DNA from: Conexibacter woesei DSM 14684 | Lineage (GTDB): Bacteria > Actinomycetota > Thermoleophilia > Solirubrobacterales > Solirubrobacteraceae | Assembly (NCBI RefSeq): GCF_000025265.1 | Contig: NC_013739.1 | Coordinates: forward strand, 620,001-684,000 | Direction: 5' to 3' | DNA length: 64,000 nt | Shown: positions 1 to 7,366 of the stretch, in pieces | Position numbering within the stretch: position 1 is the first letter of the stretch | Layout of the letters: the number at the start of each line of letters is the position of its first letter | The notes under the pieces: generated by a model | What the model was told of the DNA's origin: nothing | Databases searched by the model: none | Seen by the model: only the letters and a program-made list of their open reading frames with translations | Program-made: the position numbers and the translations under genes

Positions 1-1
1 G

Positions 2-649
2 CTGTTCCGCATCCCCGCGTTCAGCGGCACGGCGCTGATCGCGTTCGCGCAGTCGGTCGCGATCTACCCGCTGCTGCTGTTCCTCGCGATCTACCTCCAG
101 AACGCGCTCGGCTACACGCCGACCGAGGCTGGGCTGCGGCTGCTGCCGATGACGCTGCTGATCCTCGCGGTGGCGCCGATCTCGGGCAAGCTGACCGGCC
201 GGTTGACGCTGCGCGTCCCGCTCGTCGGCGGGCTCGTGCTGTTCGGGATCGCGCTGTTCGCGATGCGCGGCATCGCGCCCGAGGACGAGTGGACGCGGCT
301 GCTGCCCGGCCTGCTGATCGGCGGTGTCGCGGTCGGCATGATCAGCCCCGCGCTCGCCGCCGCGATGGTCGCCGTCCTGCCCGTCGAGCGCAGCGGCCTC
401 TCCTCGGGCATCAACAACACGTTCCGTCAGCTCGGGATCGCGATCGGCATCGCCGGCCTCGGCGCGATCTTCGACCACCACGCCGACGTGGGCACCGCCG
501 CCGGGATCACGCACGGGCTCCACGCCGTCGGGCTCGTCGCCGCGATCGTCGCAGTCGTCGCCGCCGCGGTCGCGTGGCCGCTGCTCGGCAGGCAGCGCTC
601 GACGCCGGCTGCCACGACGGCCGCCGCCGAGCGCCCAGCGGCGGGCTGA
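2..649 (+). CDS. MFS drug exporter, DHA2 type, C-terminal part
   Basis: The reading frame is open from the left edge, so only the last 215 residues are present. They hold about six hydrophobic helices separated by short loops, ending in an Ala-rich polar tail. Phrases such as 'FLAIYLQNALGYTPTEAGL' and 'SSGINNTFRQLGIAIGIAGL' are typical of the second half of 14-helix EmrB/QacA-type major facilitator exporters, which move drugs or metabolites out in exchange for protons. Substrate cannot be read from the sequence. It converges with the arsenic genes and ends a few bases before arsC, so it is probably not part of that operon. Confidence 0.85.
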   Translation: MFRIPAFSGTALIAFAQSVAIYPLLLFLAIYLQNALGYTPTEAGLRLLPMTLLILAVAPISGKLTGRLTLRVPLVGGLVLFGIALFAMRGIAPEDEWTRLLPGLLIGGVAVGMISPALAAAMVAVLPVERSGLSSGINNTFRQLGIAIGIAGLGAIFDHHADVGTAAGITHGLHAVGLVAAIVAVVAAAVAWPLLGRQRSTPAATTAAAERPAAG

Positions 650-652
650 GGC

Positions 653-1045
653 TCAGCGGTCGAGCTCGGCGAGCAGGTTGTCGATGCGGCGAGCGATCTC
701 GTCGCGGATCGCGCGGACGGCGTCGAGATCCTGGTCGCGGGGGTCCGTCAGCTCCCAGTCGACGTAGCGGCGGCCGGCGATGTAGGGGCACGTGTCACCG
801 CAGCCCATCGTGACGACGACGTCGGCCCAGCGCGCGTCGTCCTCGGTCAGCGCCGTCGGGGTGCGGTCGGCGAGGTCGACGCCCAGCTCGCGCATGACGG
901 CGACGACTTCGGGGTGGACGTGCGCGGCGGGCGTGGTGCCGGCCGAGCGGGCGGCATGGCGGCCGGCGGCGGCCTGCTCGAAGAGGGCGTGGCTCATCTG
1001 TGAGCGGCCGGCGTTCTGGAGGCAGACGAAGAGGACGTTGGTCAT
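653..1045 (-). CDS. arsC: Arsenate reductase, low-molecular-weight phosphatase type
   Basis: A 130-residue cytoplasmic enzyme that reduces arsenate to arsenite. The N-terminus carries the P-loop CX5R (C8-LQNAG-R14) followed by S15. The resolving cysteines are C82 and C86 in 'MGCGDTCPYIAGRR', and the catalytic aspartate is D101 in 'LTDP'. This is the thioredoxin- or mycothiol-linked ArsC class; the actual reductant is not visible. The ATG start at 1045 overlaps the acr3 stop by four bases (ATGA), so the two are translationally coupled: ArsC makes the arsenite that Acr3 exports. Confidence 0.95.
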   Translation of the reverse strand: MTNVLFVCLQNAGRSQMSHALFEQAAAGRHAARSAGTTPAAHVHPEVVAVMRELGVDLADRTPTALTEDDARWADVVVTMGCGDTCPYIAGRRYVDWELTDPRDQDLDAVRAIRDEIARRIDNLLAELDR

Positions 1046-2175
1046 CGGGACGGCTCCTCGGCGAGGCGGGCGCGGCGCTCGCGCGGCGTCGCGTCGTCGT
1101 GGGTGAAGTAGCGCCGCCGCAGCCAGAGCGCGACGTAGACGAGCGCGACGAGGACGGGCACTTCGATCAGCGGGCCGACGACGCCGGCGAGTGCCTGGCC
1201 GGACGTCGCGCCCCAGACGCCGACGGCGACGGCGATCGCCAGCTCGAAGTTGTTGGAGGCGGCGGTGAACGCGAGCGTGGAGGTGCGCGGGTAGCCGAGC
1301 TTCATCCAGATGCCGGCGGCGAACGAGACGGCGAACATGACGGCGAAGTAGATGAGCAGCGGCACGGCGATGCGGACGACGTCGAGCGGCTCGGACGTGA
1401 TCGCGTCGCCCTGGAGAGCGAACAGCATCACGATCGTGAACAGCAGCCCGTAGAGCGCGACGGGGCCGATCTTCGGCAGGAACCGCTGCTCGTACCACTC
1501 CGCGCCGCGTCGGCGCAGGCCGACCACGCGCGTCAGGTAGCCGGCGAGCAGGGGGATGCCGAGGAAGATCAGCACCGTGCGCGCGACCTCCCACATCGAC
1601 ACCTCGAAGCCCTGGGAGTCGAGCCCCAGCAGGTCGGGAAGGCCGGTCAGGTAGAACCAGCCGAGCAGCGAGTAGGCGACGATCTGGAAGAGCGAGTTGA
1701 TCGCGACGAGCAGGGCGGTCGCCTCGCGGTCGGCGCAGGCGAGATCGGTCCAGATCAGGACCATCGCGATGCAGCGGGCGAGGCCGACGACGATCAGGCC
1801 GGTGCGGTACTCGGGCTGGTCGGCGAGGAAGATCCACGCGACCGCGAACATCAGCAGCGGCCCGACGATCCAGTTCAAGACGAGCGAGCTGACGATCAGC
1901 TTCCGCTCACCGCCGAGCTTGCCCAGCTCCTCGTAGCGGACCTTCGCGAGCACGGGGTACATCATCAGCATGAGCCCGAGCGCGATCGGCAGCGAGACGG
2001 TGCCGATGCGCAGCGCGTCGAGCGCGTCGTCGAAGCCGGGGACCAGCGTGCCGAGCGAGAGGCCGGCGGCCATCGCGACGGCGATCCACAAGGGCAGGTA
2101 GCGGTCGAGCGTCGAGAGGCGGTCCATCACGGCGGCCTCCTCGGCGCGCGCCGAGGCAGACGCAGTCGAGGTCAC
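1042..2175 (-). CDS. acr3: Arsenite efflux permease, ACR3 family
   Basis: A 377-residue inner-membrane protein with about ten hydrophobic helices. It carries the conserved Acr3 cysteine 'GLARCIAMVLIWTDLACAD' (C135, with C147 nearby), the residue known in this family to be needed for arsenite transport. The N-terminus before 'MDRLSTLDRY' is polar, so the true start may be the GTG at 2175 or the ATG at 2127. It is divergent from arsR across a short intergenic region holding ArsR-type half-sites, and forms an operon with arsC. Confidence 0.95.
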   Translation of the reverse strand: MTSTASASARAEEAAVMDRLSTLDRYLPLWIAVAMAAGLSLGTLVPGFDDALDALRIGTVSLPIALGLMLMMYPVLAKVRYEELGKLGGERKLIVSSLVLNWIVGPLLMFAVAWIFLADQPEYRTGLIVVGLARCIAMVLIWTDLACADREATALLVAINSLFQIVAYSLLGWFYLTGLPDLLGLDSQGFEVSMWEVARTVLIFLGIPLLAGYLTRVVGLRRRGAEWYEQRFLPKIGPVALYGLLFTIVMLFALQGDAITSEPLDVVRIAVPLLIYFAVMFAVSFAAGIWMKLGYPRTSTLAFTAASNNFELAIAVAVGVWGATSGQALAGVVGPLIEVPVLVALVYVALWLRRRYFTHDDATPRERRARLAEEPSR

Positions 2176-2191
2176 GCCCTGGAGCCTATCT

Positions 2192-2229
2192 ATTGATGTT
2201 TGTCACTTCAATCGATATATGTAGATTGA
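2192..2229. promoter_or_regulatory. Probable ArsR operator between acr3 and arsR
   Basis: This AT-rich island in GC-rich DNA holds three related half-sites: ATTGA at 2192-2196, TCAATC at 2208-2213 and GATTGA at 2224-2229. The first and second form one inverted repeat, and the second and third form another (TCAATC-N10-GATTGA). Alternating ATTGA/TCAAT half-sites are the usual ArsR/SmtB operator layout. The last half-site ends on the arsR start codon, so bound ArsR would block both divergent units until arsenite releases it. The regulator assignment is inferred from position. Confidence 0.7.
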
Positions 2230-2582
2230 TGCCTGTCGATCTGGAGCTCGCTCCCAAGACCAAGCGCCCCGCCGGCGAGCCGTGCTGCGAGCCGGTCGTC
2301 TATCCCGACGTCGACCGCGAGCAGGCCGTACGGCTCGCGGAGGTCGCCAAGGCGCTCGGCGACCCGATCCGCCTCCAGCTCGTCGACGTGCTGCGCAAGC
2401 ACGCCGGCAAGGTCTGCGTGTGCGAGCTGGTGCCCCTGTTCGACATCAGCCAGCCGACCCTCTCGCACCACCTCAAGAAGTTGCGCGTGGCCGGGATCGT
2501 CGACTCCGAGCGACAAGGGCTGTGGGCCTACTACTACGTGCGCCCCGAGGCGCTGAAGGAGCTGTCCGCATGGCTGACCTGA
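2229..2582 (+). CDS. arsR: Arsenite-responsive repressor ArsR
   Basis: A 117-residue winged-helix repressor of the ArsR/SmtB family. It contains the trivalent-arsenic site in the recognition-helix region, 'KVCVCELVPLFDISQPTL', with the CxC pair, followed by 'SHHLKKLRVAGIVDSERQG' (recognition helix and wing). An additional Cys pair in 'GEPCCEPVV' near the N-terminus could add metal ligands. I chose the ATG at 2229; an upstream in-frame ATG at 2193 would put the operator inside the gene. The coding region overlaps arsM by 13 bases. Confidence 0.93.
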   Translation: MPVDLELAPKTKRPAGEPCCEPVVYPDVDREQAVRLAEVAKALGDPIRLQLVDVLRKHAGKVCVCELVPLFDISQPTLSHHLKKLRVAGIVDSERQGLWAYYYVRPEALKELSAWLT

Positions 2583-3361
2583 GCGATACCGACAAGATCC
2601 GCGAGGCGGTGCGCGAGCGCTACGCCTCCGCGGCGACGGCGAGCGCGACCGACGCGCCTGTCGGCGGCGACTGCTGCGGTCCGGCGTCCGCGGTGCCGGT
2701 CGCCACGACCGACGCGCAGGGGCGCGAGGTCTTCGGCGCCGCGCTCTACGACAGTGCCGACGCCGACGCGCCCGAGGCCGCCGTCGCGGCGTCGTTGGGC
2801 TGCGGTGTGCCGACCGCCGTCGCCGATCTGCACGCGGGCGAGACGGTGCTCGACCTCGGCTCGGGTGCCGGCGCCGACGTGCTGATCTCCGCCCGCTGCG
2901 TCGGTCCGAACGGGCATGCGATCGGGCTCGACATGACCGACGAGATGCTCGCCCTCGCGCGCAGAAACGCCGACGAGGCAGGGGTCGCGAACGTCGAGTT
3001 CGTCAAGGGCTACATCGAGGACATCCCGCTGGCCGGGGGCAGCGTCGACGTCGTCATCTCCAACTGCGTCCTGAACCTCTCAGGCGACAAGCCGAAGGTG
3101 CTGCGCGAGGCCGCGCGCGTGCTGCGCGGCGGCGGCCGCTTCTCGATCTCCGACGTGATCGCCGACGAAGACATGGACGCCGCGACTCGCGCCGACATGC
3201 GGCAATGGACCGGCTGCGTCGCGGGCGCGCTCACCCGCGCGGAGTTCGAGCAGGCGCTCGCCGACGCCGGGCTGACCGACGTCGAGATCCGCGAGACGCA
3301 CCGAGTCCACGAGCACGCCGCCGCCGCGATCATCCGCGCCACCAAGCGGGCCACCGCGTGA
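2570..3361 (+). CDS. arsM: Arsenite S-adenosylmethionine methyltransferase
   Basis: A 263-residue SAM-dependent methyltransferase that turns arsenite into methylated, often volatile, species. The SAM site '[11 protein letters not shown]' is at about residues 93-103. The three cysteines that bind arsenic in ArsM proteins can be placed at C78 (LGCGVPTA), C166 (SNCVLNLS) and C216 (WTGCVAGA), and there is an N-terminal Cys pair (GGDCCGPAS). The gene begins inside the end of arsR, so the repressor and the detoxifying enzyme are co-transcribed. The C-terminus is short compared with ArsM proteins that have an extra domain. Confidence 0.93.
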   Translation: MADLSDTDKIREAVRERYASAATASATDAPVGGDCCGPASAVPVATTDAQGREVFGAALYDSADADAPEAAVAASLGCGVPTAVADLHAGETVLDLGSGAGADVLISARCVGPNGHAIGLDMTDEMLALARRNADEAGVANVEFVKGYIEDIPLAGGSVDVVISNCVLNLSGDKPKVLREAARVLRGGGRFSISDVIADEDMDAATRADMRQWTGCVAGALTRAEFEQALADAGLTDVEIRETHRVHEHAAAAIIRATKRATA

Positions 3362-3526
3362 CGAAACGCCAAACCTTGCGCTAGCGGCGGTGGATCGCCG
3401 CCCGGTGGCACTCCGCGGCCGTGGCCGGTGACCCCCGCGGCGACCGGTGTAGCGGTCGTCACCCGCGCGGCGAGCGGGTCACGCTCGAGCCACGACCGGC
3501 CCCGTTGTTCGAGCCCGGCGGCTGGC

Positions 3527-3844
3527 TCAGCCGTCGGCCGGCGTCGTCTGCCGTGGTGCGTCGACGTCGGCGATCAGCTCGCGCAGCGCCGCGACGTGGC
3601 GCGCGAGGGCCCGCGAGCCGGGCGGGGTGAGCGCCACCCAGGTGGTGCGGCGGCCGACACGGACGCCCTTGCGGCTCTTGACGTACCCCGCGCCCACGAG
3701 GGTGGCGATGTGCTTGGAGAGGACCGAGTCGCTGACGTCGAGGCGATCGCGAAGGGTCGCGAACTCCGCTTCGCTGACCGCGGACAGCATCGTCATCAGG
3801 CGCAGCCGCGCCGGCGGGTGGATGAGCGGATCGAGGTCGCTCAC
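3527..3844 (-). CDS. Winged-helix transcriptional regulator (MarR/ArsR-like)
   Basis: A 105-residue protein that is almost entirely a winged-helix domain: 'DLDPLIHPPARLRLMTML', then 'LRDRLDVSDSVLSKHIATL' (helix-turn-helix) and 'KSRKGVRVGRRTTWVALTP' (wing). This matches the small actinobacterial 'transcriptional regulator' family (winged helix DNA-binding domain). The GTG start at 3844 overlaps the end of the upstream membrane-protein gene (GTGA). A 9-bp inverted repeat over the operon promoter is a good candidate for autoregulation by this protein. The ligand is unknown. Confidence 0.85.
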   Translation of the reverse strand: MSDLDPLIHPPARLRLMTMLSAVSEAEFATLRDRLDVSDSVLSKHIATLVGAGYVKSRKGVRVGRRTTWVALTPPGSRALARHVAALRELIADVDAPRQTTPADG

Positions 3845-4275
3845 AGTCGCCCGACGATGAGCAGCGCCGCGGCGAGGACTGCCAGCCCGATCGACAGTGC
3901 CACGGTGGCCCGAGCGCCGGCCGCTGCCGAGGCAGGGGTGCTCCCTGCTCGGTAGCGGCGCATCCAGCGCACGCTGCACGCCGACCACACGATGCCTCCG
4001 CACCCGGCAAAGATGCCGACCAGCCACCAGCTGCCCGCGTTCGCCGCGACCACCGCTGCGGTGAACATCGCTCCGTACCCGACCGAAGCCTCCCACGTGA
4101 ACCCGAGCGTCGCTTGATGCAGGAAGCCGCCGAGCCACACGCCGTTGCGTTGCCGGAACCGCAGCAACTGCATGCCGGCCGCCAGGCAGAACACGGCCAC
4201 GCCGCCGAGGCCCAGGAGTGCCGGCCACGACTCACTCCCCGCGGCCCGCGCGTCGTGCGGCGGTGAACTTTCCAT
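3841..4275 (-). CDS. Small integral membrane protein of unknown function
   Basis: A 144-residue protein with four clear hydrophobic helices: around 'LLGLGGVAVFCLAAGMQLL', 'YGAMFTAAVVAANAG', 'WWLVGIFAGCGGIVWSA' and 'ATVALSIGLAVLAAALLIV'. I do not recognise the family. It is first in a two-gene operon with a winged-helix regulator, an arrangement in which the regulator often controls the membrane protein. The ATG at 4275 lies inside an inverted repeat and has no Shine-Dalgarno sequence. A -10-like hexamer sits 7 bases upstream, so a leaderless mRNA is plausible. Confidence 0.75.
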   Translation of the reverse strand: MESSPPHDARAAGSESWPALLGLGGVAVFCLAAGMQLLRFRQRNGVWLGGFLHQATLGFTWEASVGYGAMFTAAVVAANAGSWWLVGIFAGCGGIVWSACSVRWMRRYRAGSTPASAAAGARATVALSIGLAVLAAALLIVGRL

Positions 4276-4311
4276 GGTGGAAAGCGTAGACCCTACTTTC
4301 CACCTTGGCAA
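4268..4311 (-). promoter_or_regulatory. Leaderless promoter overlapped by inverted-repeat operator
   Basis: Read on the minus strand: TTGCCA (4311-4306), a 17-base spacer, TACGCT (4288-4283), seven bases, then the ATG of the membrane protein. This matches a sigma70-like promoter starting at the start codon. Over it lies a perfect 9-bp inverted repeat, GGTGGAAAG at 4276-4284 and CTTTCCACC at 4296-4304, with an 11-base spacer. A third half-site, CTTTCCA, is at 4268-4274. A repressor bound here would cover the -10 and the start codon. The natural candidate is the winged-helix regulator in the same operon. Confidence 0.6.
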
Positions 4312-4363
4312 GTAGAGGTAGCCCCCGCCGCCGCTGTGCGCTGAAAGGTGAGAGCATGGCGGT

Positions 4364-5302
4364 GTGGACCTCGGCGTCCATCTGCCGCTGATGCCGTTCG
4401 GAGGCGAGCCTGTTTCTCTCGGGCGGCTCGCGAGGGTGGTCGACACCGCGCGCGAGTGCGGCCTTGCCGCGGTCGCCGCCAACGATCACTTCGTCTACCA
4501 GACTGCGTGGCTTGACGGGCCGACGGCGCTGGCGAGCATGATCGAGCGGTCCGGCCGGATGGCCCTCGCTACGACGGTGTCGCTTCCAGTGCTGCGCGGT
4601 CCGGTGCCGCTGGCGAAGGCGCTCGCGGCGATCGACGTCCTCTCGGAGGGGCGACTCGTCGCGGCCGTCGGGCCGGGCTCGTCGTCGCGTGACTACGACG
4701 CCGTGGGCGTCGCCTTCGAGGAGCGTTGGGAGCGATTCGACGAGGCGCTTGCCGTGCTGCGAGGTCTGCTCGGAGGCGGACCGGATCCGGAGGATGCGCG
4801 CTTCTATGCCGTGCCGCCCGATCTCGAGCTTGCGCCGGGCCCACATCGGCGGGGCGGCGGCAATCTGTGGGTCGCGAGCTGGGGTTCGAACGCGGGACTG
4901 GCGCGAGTGGCGCGAGCAGGCGACGGTTGGCTTGCGTCCGCGTACAACACGACACCGGAGCGCTTCGCGGCTGCTCGTGGCCGGTTGGCGCGTGCGCTCG
5001 AGGACCGGGGGCGCGACGCGGACGGGTTTCCGAACGCGCTTGCGACGATGTGGACGTGGGTCGCCGACGATCGCGCGGCGGGCGAGCGCGTGCTCGCCGA
5101 CGTCTTGTCTCCGCTGCTGAAGCGAGATCCGGACGAGCTGCGCGGGCAGGTCTGCGTGGGCTCCGTCGAGCACTGCGCCGAACTCCTCTCCCGGTATGCG
5201 GAGGCGGGGTGCGGGCGCGTGTACCTGTGGCCGCTGGGCGACGAGCAGCGTCAGCTCGAGCTGATCGCCAGCGAGGTGGCGCCGATGCTCGGCGCCACCT
5301 GA
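4364..5302 (+). CDS. LLM-class (luciferase-like) oxidoreductase, probably F420-dependent
   Basis: A 312-residue TIM-barrel protein of the bacterial luciferase-like superfamily. It shows the usual opening 'MDLGVHLPLMPFGGEP', the region 'ALAAIDVLSEGRLVAAVGPGSSSRDYDAVGV', and a C-terminal 'VCVGSVEHCAELLSRYAEAGCGRVYLWPLG'. Actinobacterial members usually use F420; substrate is not predictable. The GTG at 4364 is the in-frame start. An ATG eight bases upstream sits behind a good AAAGGTGAG but opens a different frame that stops after 11 codons. The 3' end overlaps the convergent lysR gene by 52 bases. Confidence 0.85.
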   Translation: MDLGVHLPLMPFGGEPVSLGRLARVVDTARECGLAAVAANDHFVYQTAWLDGPTALASMIERSGRMALATTVSLPVLRGPVPLAKALAAIDVLSEGRLVAAVGPGSSSRDYDAVGVAFEERWERFDEALAVLRGLLGGGPDPEDARFYAVPPDLELAPGPHRRGGGNLWVASWGSNAGLARVARAGDGWLASAYNTTPERFAAARGRLARALEDRGRDADGFPNALATMWTWVADDRAAGERVLADVLSPLLKRDPDELRGQVCVGSVEHCAELLSRYAEAGCGRVYLWPLGDEQRQLELIASEVAPMLGAT

Positions 5303-6198
5303 GCTGCCGCGGCGCGCAGGCTTTCGAGCATGGCCGCGACCGGAGGGCCGTGGTAGCCGTCGCGCGGGCGGGCGGCGGAGATCCGGCGGACGGGCGCGCC
5401 TGACGCGAGCTTTCGCACCTCGACCCCGGGCAGGGGGTGCGCGACGGCGAGCCCGGGGATCAGTGAGACGCCGAGGCCGGCGGCAACGAGCGCCTGGACC
5501 GCGATGTAGTCGTCTGAGGCGAGGCTCGCGTGCGGCGTGAAGCCGGCCAGGCGGCAGGCGTGGGCGGTGATCCGGTACCAGGCGCTGTTCGGCGATCCGC
5601 CGATCCATGGCTCGCCGCTGAGGTCCGAGAGCTCGAGCGGGCGGCGCCGGCGGGCGAGGCGGTGACCCGCGGGCAGGACGGCTTGGAACGGGTCGTCGGC
5701 GAGCGGCATCCGCTCGAGGTCGCGCGCGCTGATCTCGGGCAGGGCCTCGTGGTCGTAGATCAGTGCGAGGTCGAGCTCCCCGGTCTCCAGGCGCGGGACG
5801 AGTCGCTGCAGGTGATCGTCGACGACGGTCAGCGTCACGTCCGGATGGGTGCGTCCGAAGCGCTCGAACGCGGGCGGCATGAGCGTCGCGAGCGCGGTCG
5901 GGAACGTCCCGAAGCGCAGGCGTCCGTGGCGCCGGCCGGCGATCTCCGCGAGCTCCTGCTCGGCGTCGTCGAGCCGCGCGAAGATCCCGGTCGCGTGCCG
6001 GGTCAGGGCGTAGCCGGCCTCGGTCAGCTCGACTGGGCGCGTGCCGCGCTCGACCAGGCGCTGCCCGACCTCACGCTCGAGCGTGGCGACATGCTGGCTC
6101 ACGGCCGACTGCGTGAGCGTCAACGCATGCGCTGCCGCCGAGAAGGAGCCGTGGACGGCGACCTCCCGAAGCACCCTGAGCCGACGCACGTCGATCAT
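5251..6198 (-). CDS. LysR-family transcriptional regulator
   Basis: A 315-residue protein with an N-terminal winged helix ('LRVLREVAVHGSFSAAAHAL', 'TQSAVSQHVATLEREVGQRL') and a C-terminal periplasmic-binding-like effector domain from about residue 90. It is divergent from the methyltransferase at 6293, with 94 bases between the two starts. By the LysR rule it most likely controls that gene and itself. The effector is unknown. The last 17 codons overlap the end of the LLM oxidoreductase gene on the other strand. Confidence 0.92.
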   Translation of the reverse strand: MIDVRRLRVLREVAVHGSFSAAAHALTLTQSAVSQHVATLEREVGQRLVERGTRPVELTEAGYALTRHATGIFARLDDAEQELAEIAGRRHGRLRFGTFPTALATLMPPAFERFGRTHPDVTLTVVDDHLQRLVPRLETGELDLALIYDHEALPEISARDLERMPLADDPFQAVLPAGHRLARRRRPLELSDLSGEPWIGGSPNSAWYRITAHACRLAGFTPHASLASDDYIAVQALVAAGLGVSLIPGLAVAHPLPGVEVRKLASGAPVRRISAARPRDGYHGPPVAAMLESLRAAAAQVAPSIGATSLAISSS

Positions 6199-6292
6199 CA
6201 GTCGAACTTATAGTCCTTCGTGGATCGCGATTGCAACTGATGCTGAAGCTTGGGACGGTCGCCCGGCAGTCTCGACCGATGGAGGGGATCAG

Positions 6293-7366
6293 ATGGCGAT
6301 CATCGACCAGGCGCCGCTCGACGCCGGCAAGCTCGAGCAGTTCGTGTTCCGTGCCGTGGACGAGGTCGGCGCCACGCTCAACGCGGCGCTGGTCGTGATG
6401 GGCGACCGGCTCGGCCTCTACCGTGCGCTGGCGGGCGCGGGGGCGCTCACCGCGGGCGAGCTCGCGCGGCGGACCGGCACGAGCGAGCGGTATGTGCGGG
6501 AGTGGCTCAACGCGCAGGCCGCGGGCGGCTATGTCGAGTATCACCCGGAAGGTCGGTACAGCCTGGCGCCCGAGCAGGCGGTGGCGCTGACGGATCCCGA
6601 CAGCCCGGCCTTCCTGCCGGGGTTCTTCGAGATCGCGCTCGGCTCGGTGCTCGACTCGCCGCGGATCACCGACGCCGTCCGCAGCGGTGACGGCGTCGGC
6701 TGGCACGAGCACAACGAGCACGTCCACGACGGCTGCGAACGGTTCTTCCGGCCTGGCTACAACGCCAACCTCGTCGACGCTTGGCTGCCCGCCCTCGACG
6801 GCGTCGTCGACCGGCTGCAGCGCGGCGCGCGCGTCGCCGACGTCGGCTGCGGTCACGGCGCCTCGACGATCCTCATGGCAGGCGCGTTCCCGAACTCGAC
6901 GTTCGTGGGCTCCGACTGTCACGCCGGGTCGATCGAGACCGCCCGCCGCCGCGCCGACGAGGCCGGCGTCGCGGATCGTGTGCGCTTCGAGGCGGCGCCC
7001 GCCGCCGCGTACACCGGCGACGGCTACGACCTGGTGACGATGTTCGACTGCCTGCACGACATGGGCGACCCGGTCGGCGCCGGGCGGCATGTGCGGAGCA
7101 CGCTCGCGGCGGACGGCACGTGGATGATCGTCGAGCCCGCCGCCGGCGACCGCCTCGAGGACAACCTCAACCCGATCGGCCGCGCCTACTACGGGTTCTC
7201 GACGCTGCTGTGCACCCCCGCGTCGCTCTCGCAGGACGTCGGCCTGGCGCTCGGCGCCCAGGCCGGCCCCGCCCGGATCGCCGAGGTCGTCACCGAGGCT
7301 GGCTTCGCCCGCTTCCGCCGCACCGCCGAGACCCCGTTCAACCACGTCTACGAGGCACGCCCGTGA
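6293..7366 (+). CDS. Class I SAM-dependent methyltransferase with N-terminal winged helix
   Basis: A 357-residue protein with a small winged-helix/dimerisation domain at about residues 25-95 ('ELARRTGTSERYVREWLNAQ') and a Rossmann methyltransferase domain with the SAM motif 'VADVGCGHGAS' at about 181-191. The layout matches the Rv2258c-type actinobacterial methyltransferases, which act on small molecules; the substrate is unknown. I chose the ATG at 6293 because GGAGG lies about ten bases upstream. The stop codon overlaps the GTG start of the next gene (GTGA), so the two are probably co-transcribed. Confidence 0.88.
   Translation: MAIIDQAPLDAGKLEQFVFRAVDEVGATLNAALVVMGDRLGLYRALAGAGALTAGELARRTGTSERYVREWLNAQAAGGYVEYHPEGRYSLAPEQAVALTDPDSPAFLPGFFEIALGSVLDSPRITDAVRSGDGVGWHEHNEHVHDGCERFFRPGYNANLVDAWLPALDGVVDRLQRGARVADVGCGHGASTILMAGAFPNSTFVGSDCHAGSIETARRRADEAGVADRVRFEAAPAAAYTGDGYDLVTMFDCLHDMGDPVGAGRHVRSTLAADGTWMIVEPAAGDRLEDNLNPIGRAYYGFSTLLCTPASLSQDVGLALGAQAGPARIAEVVTEAGFARFRRTAETPFNHVYEARP

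Noticed and set aside
1000-2196. Plus-strand frame of 398 codons across arsC/acr3
   Set aside because: Glu/Asp/Arg-rich low-complexity translation antisense to the Acr3 gene, whose cysteine motif and helices are clear.
4356-4391. ATG behind a strong AAAGGTGAG, just before the LLM gene
   Set aside because: The frame ends after 11 codons, so the real LLM start must be the GTG at 4364 in another frame. A tiny leader peptide is possible but unsupported.
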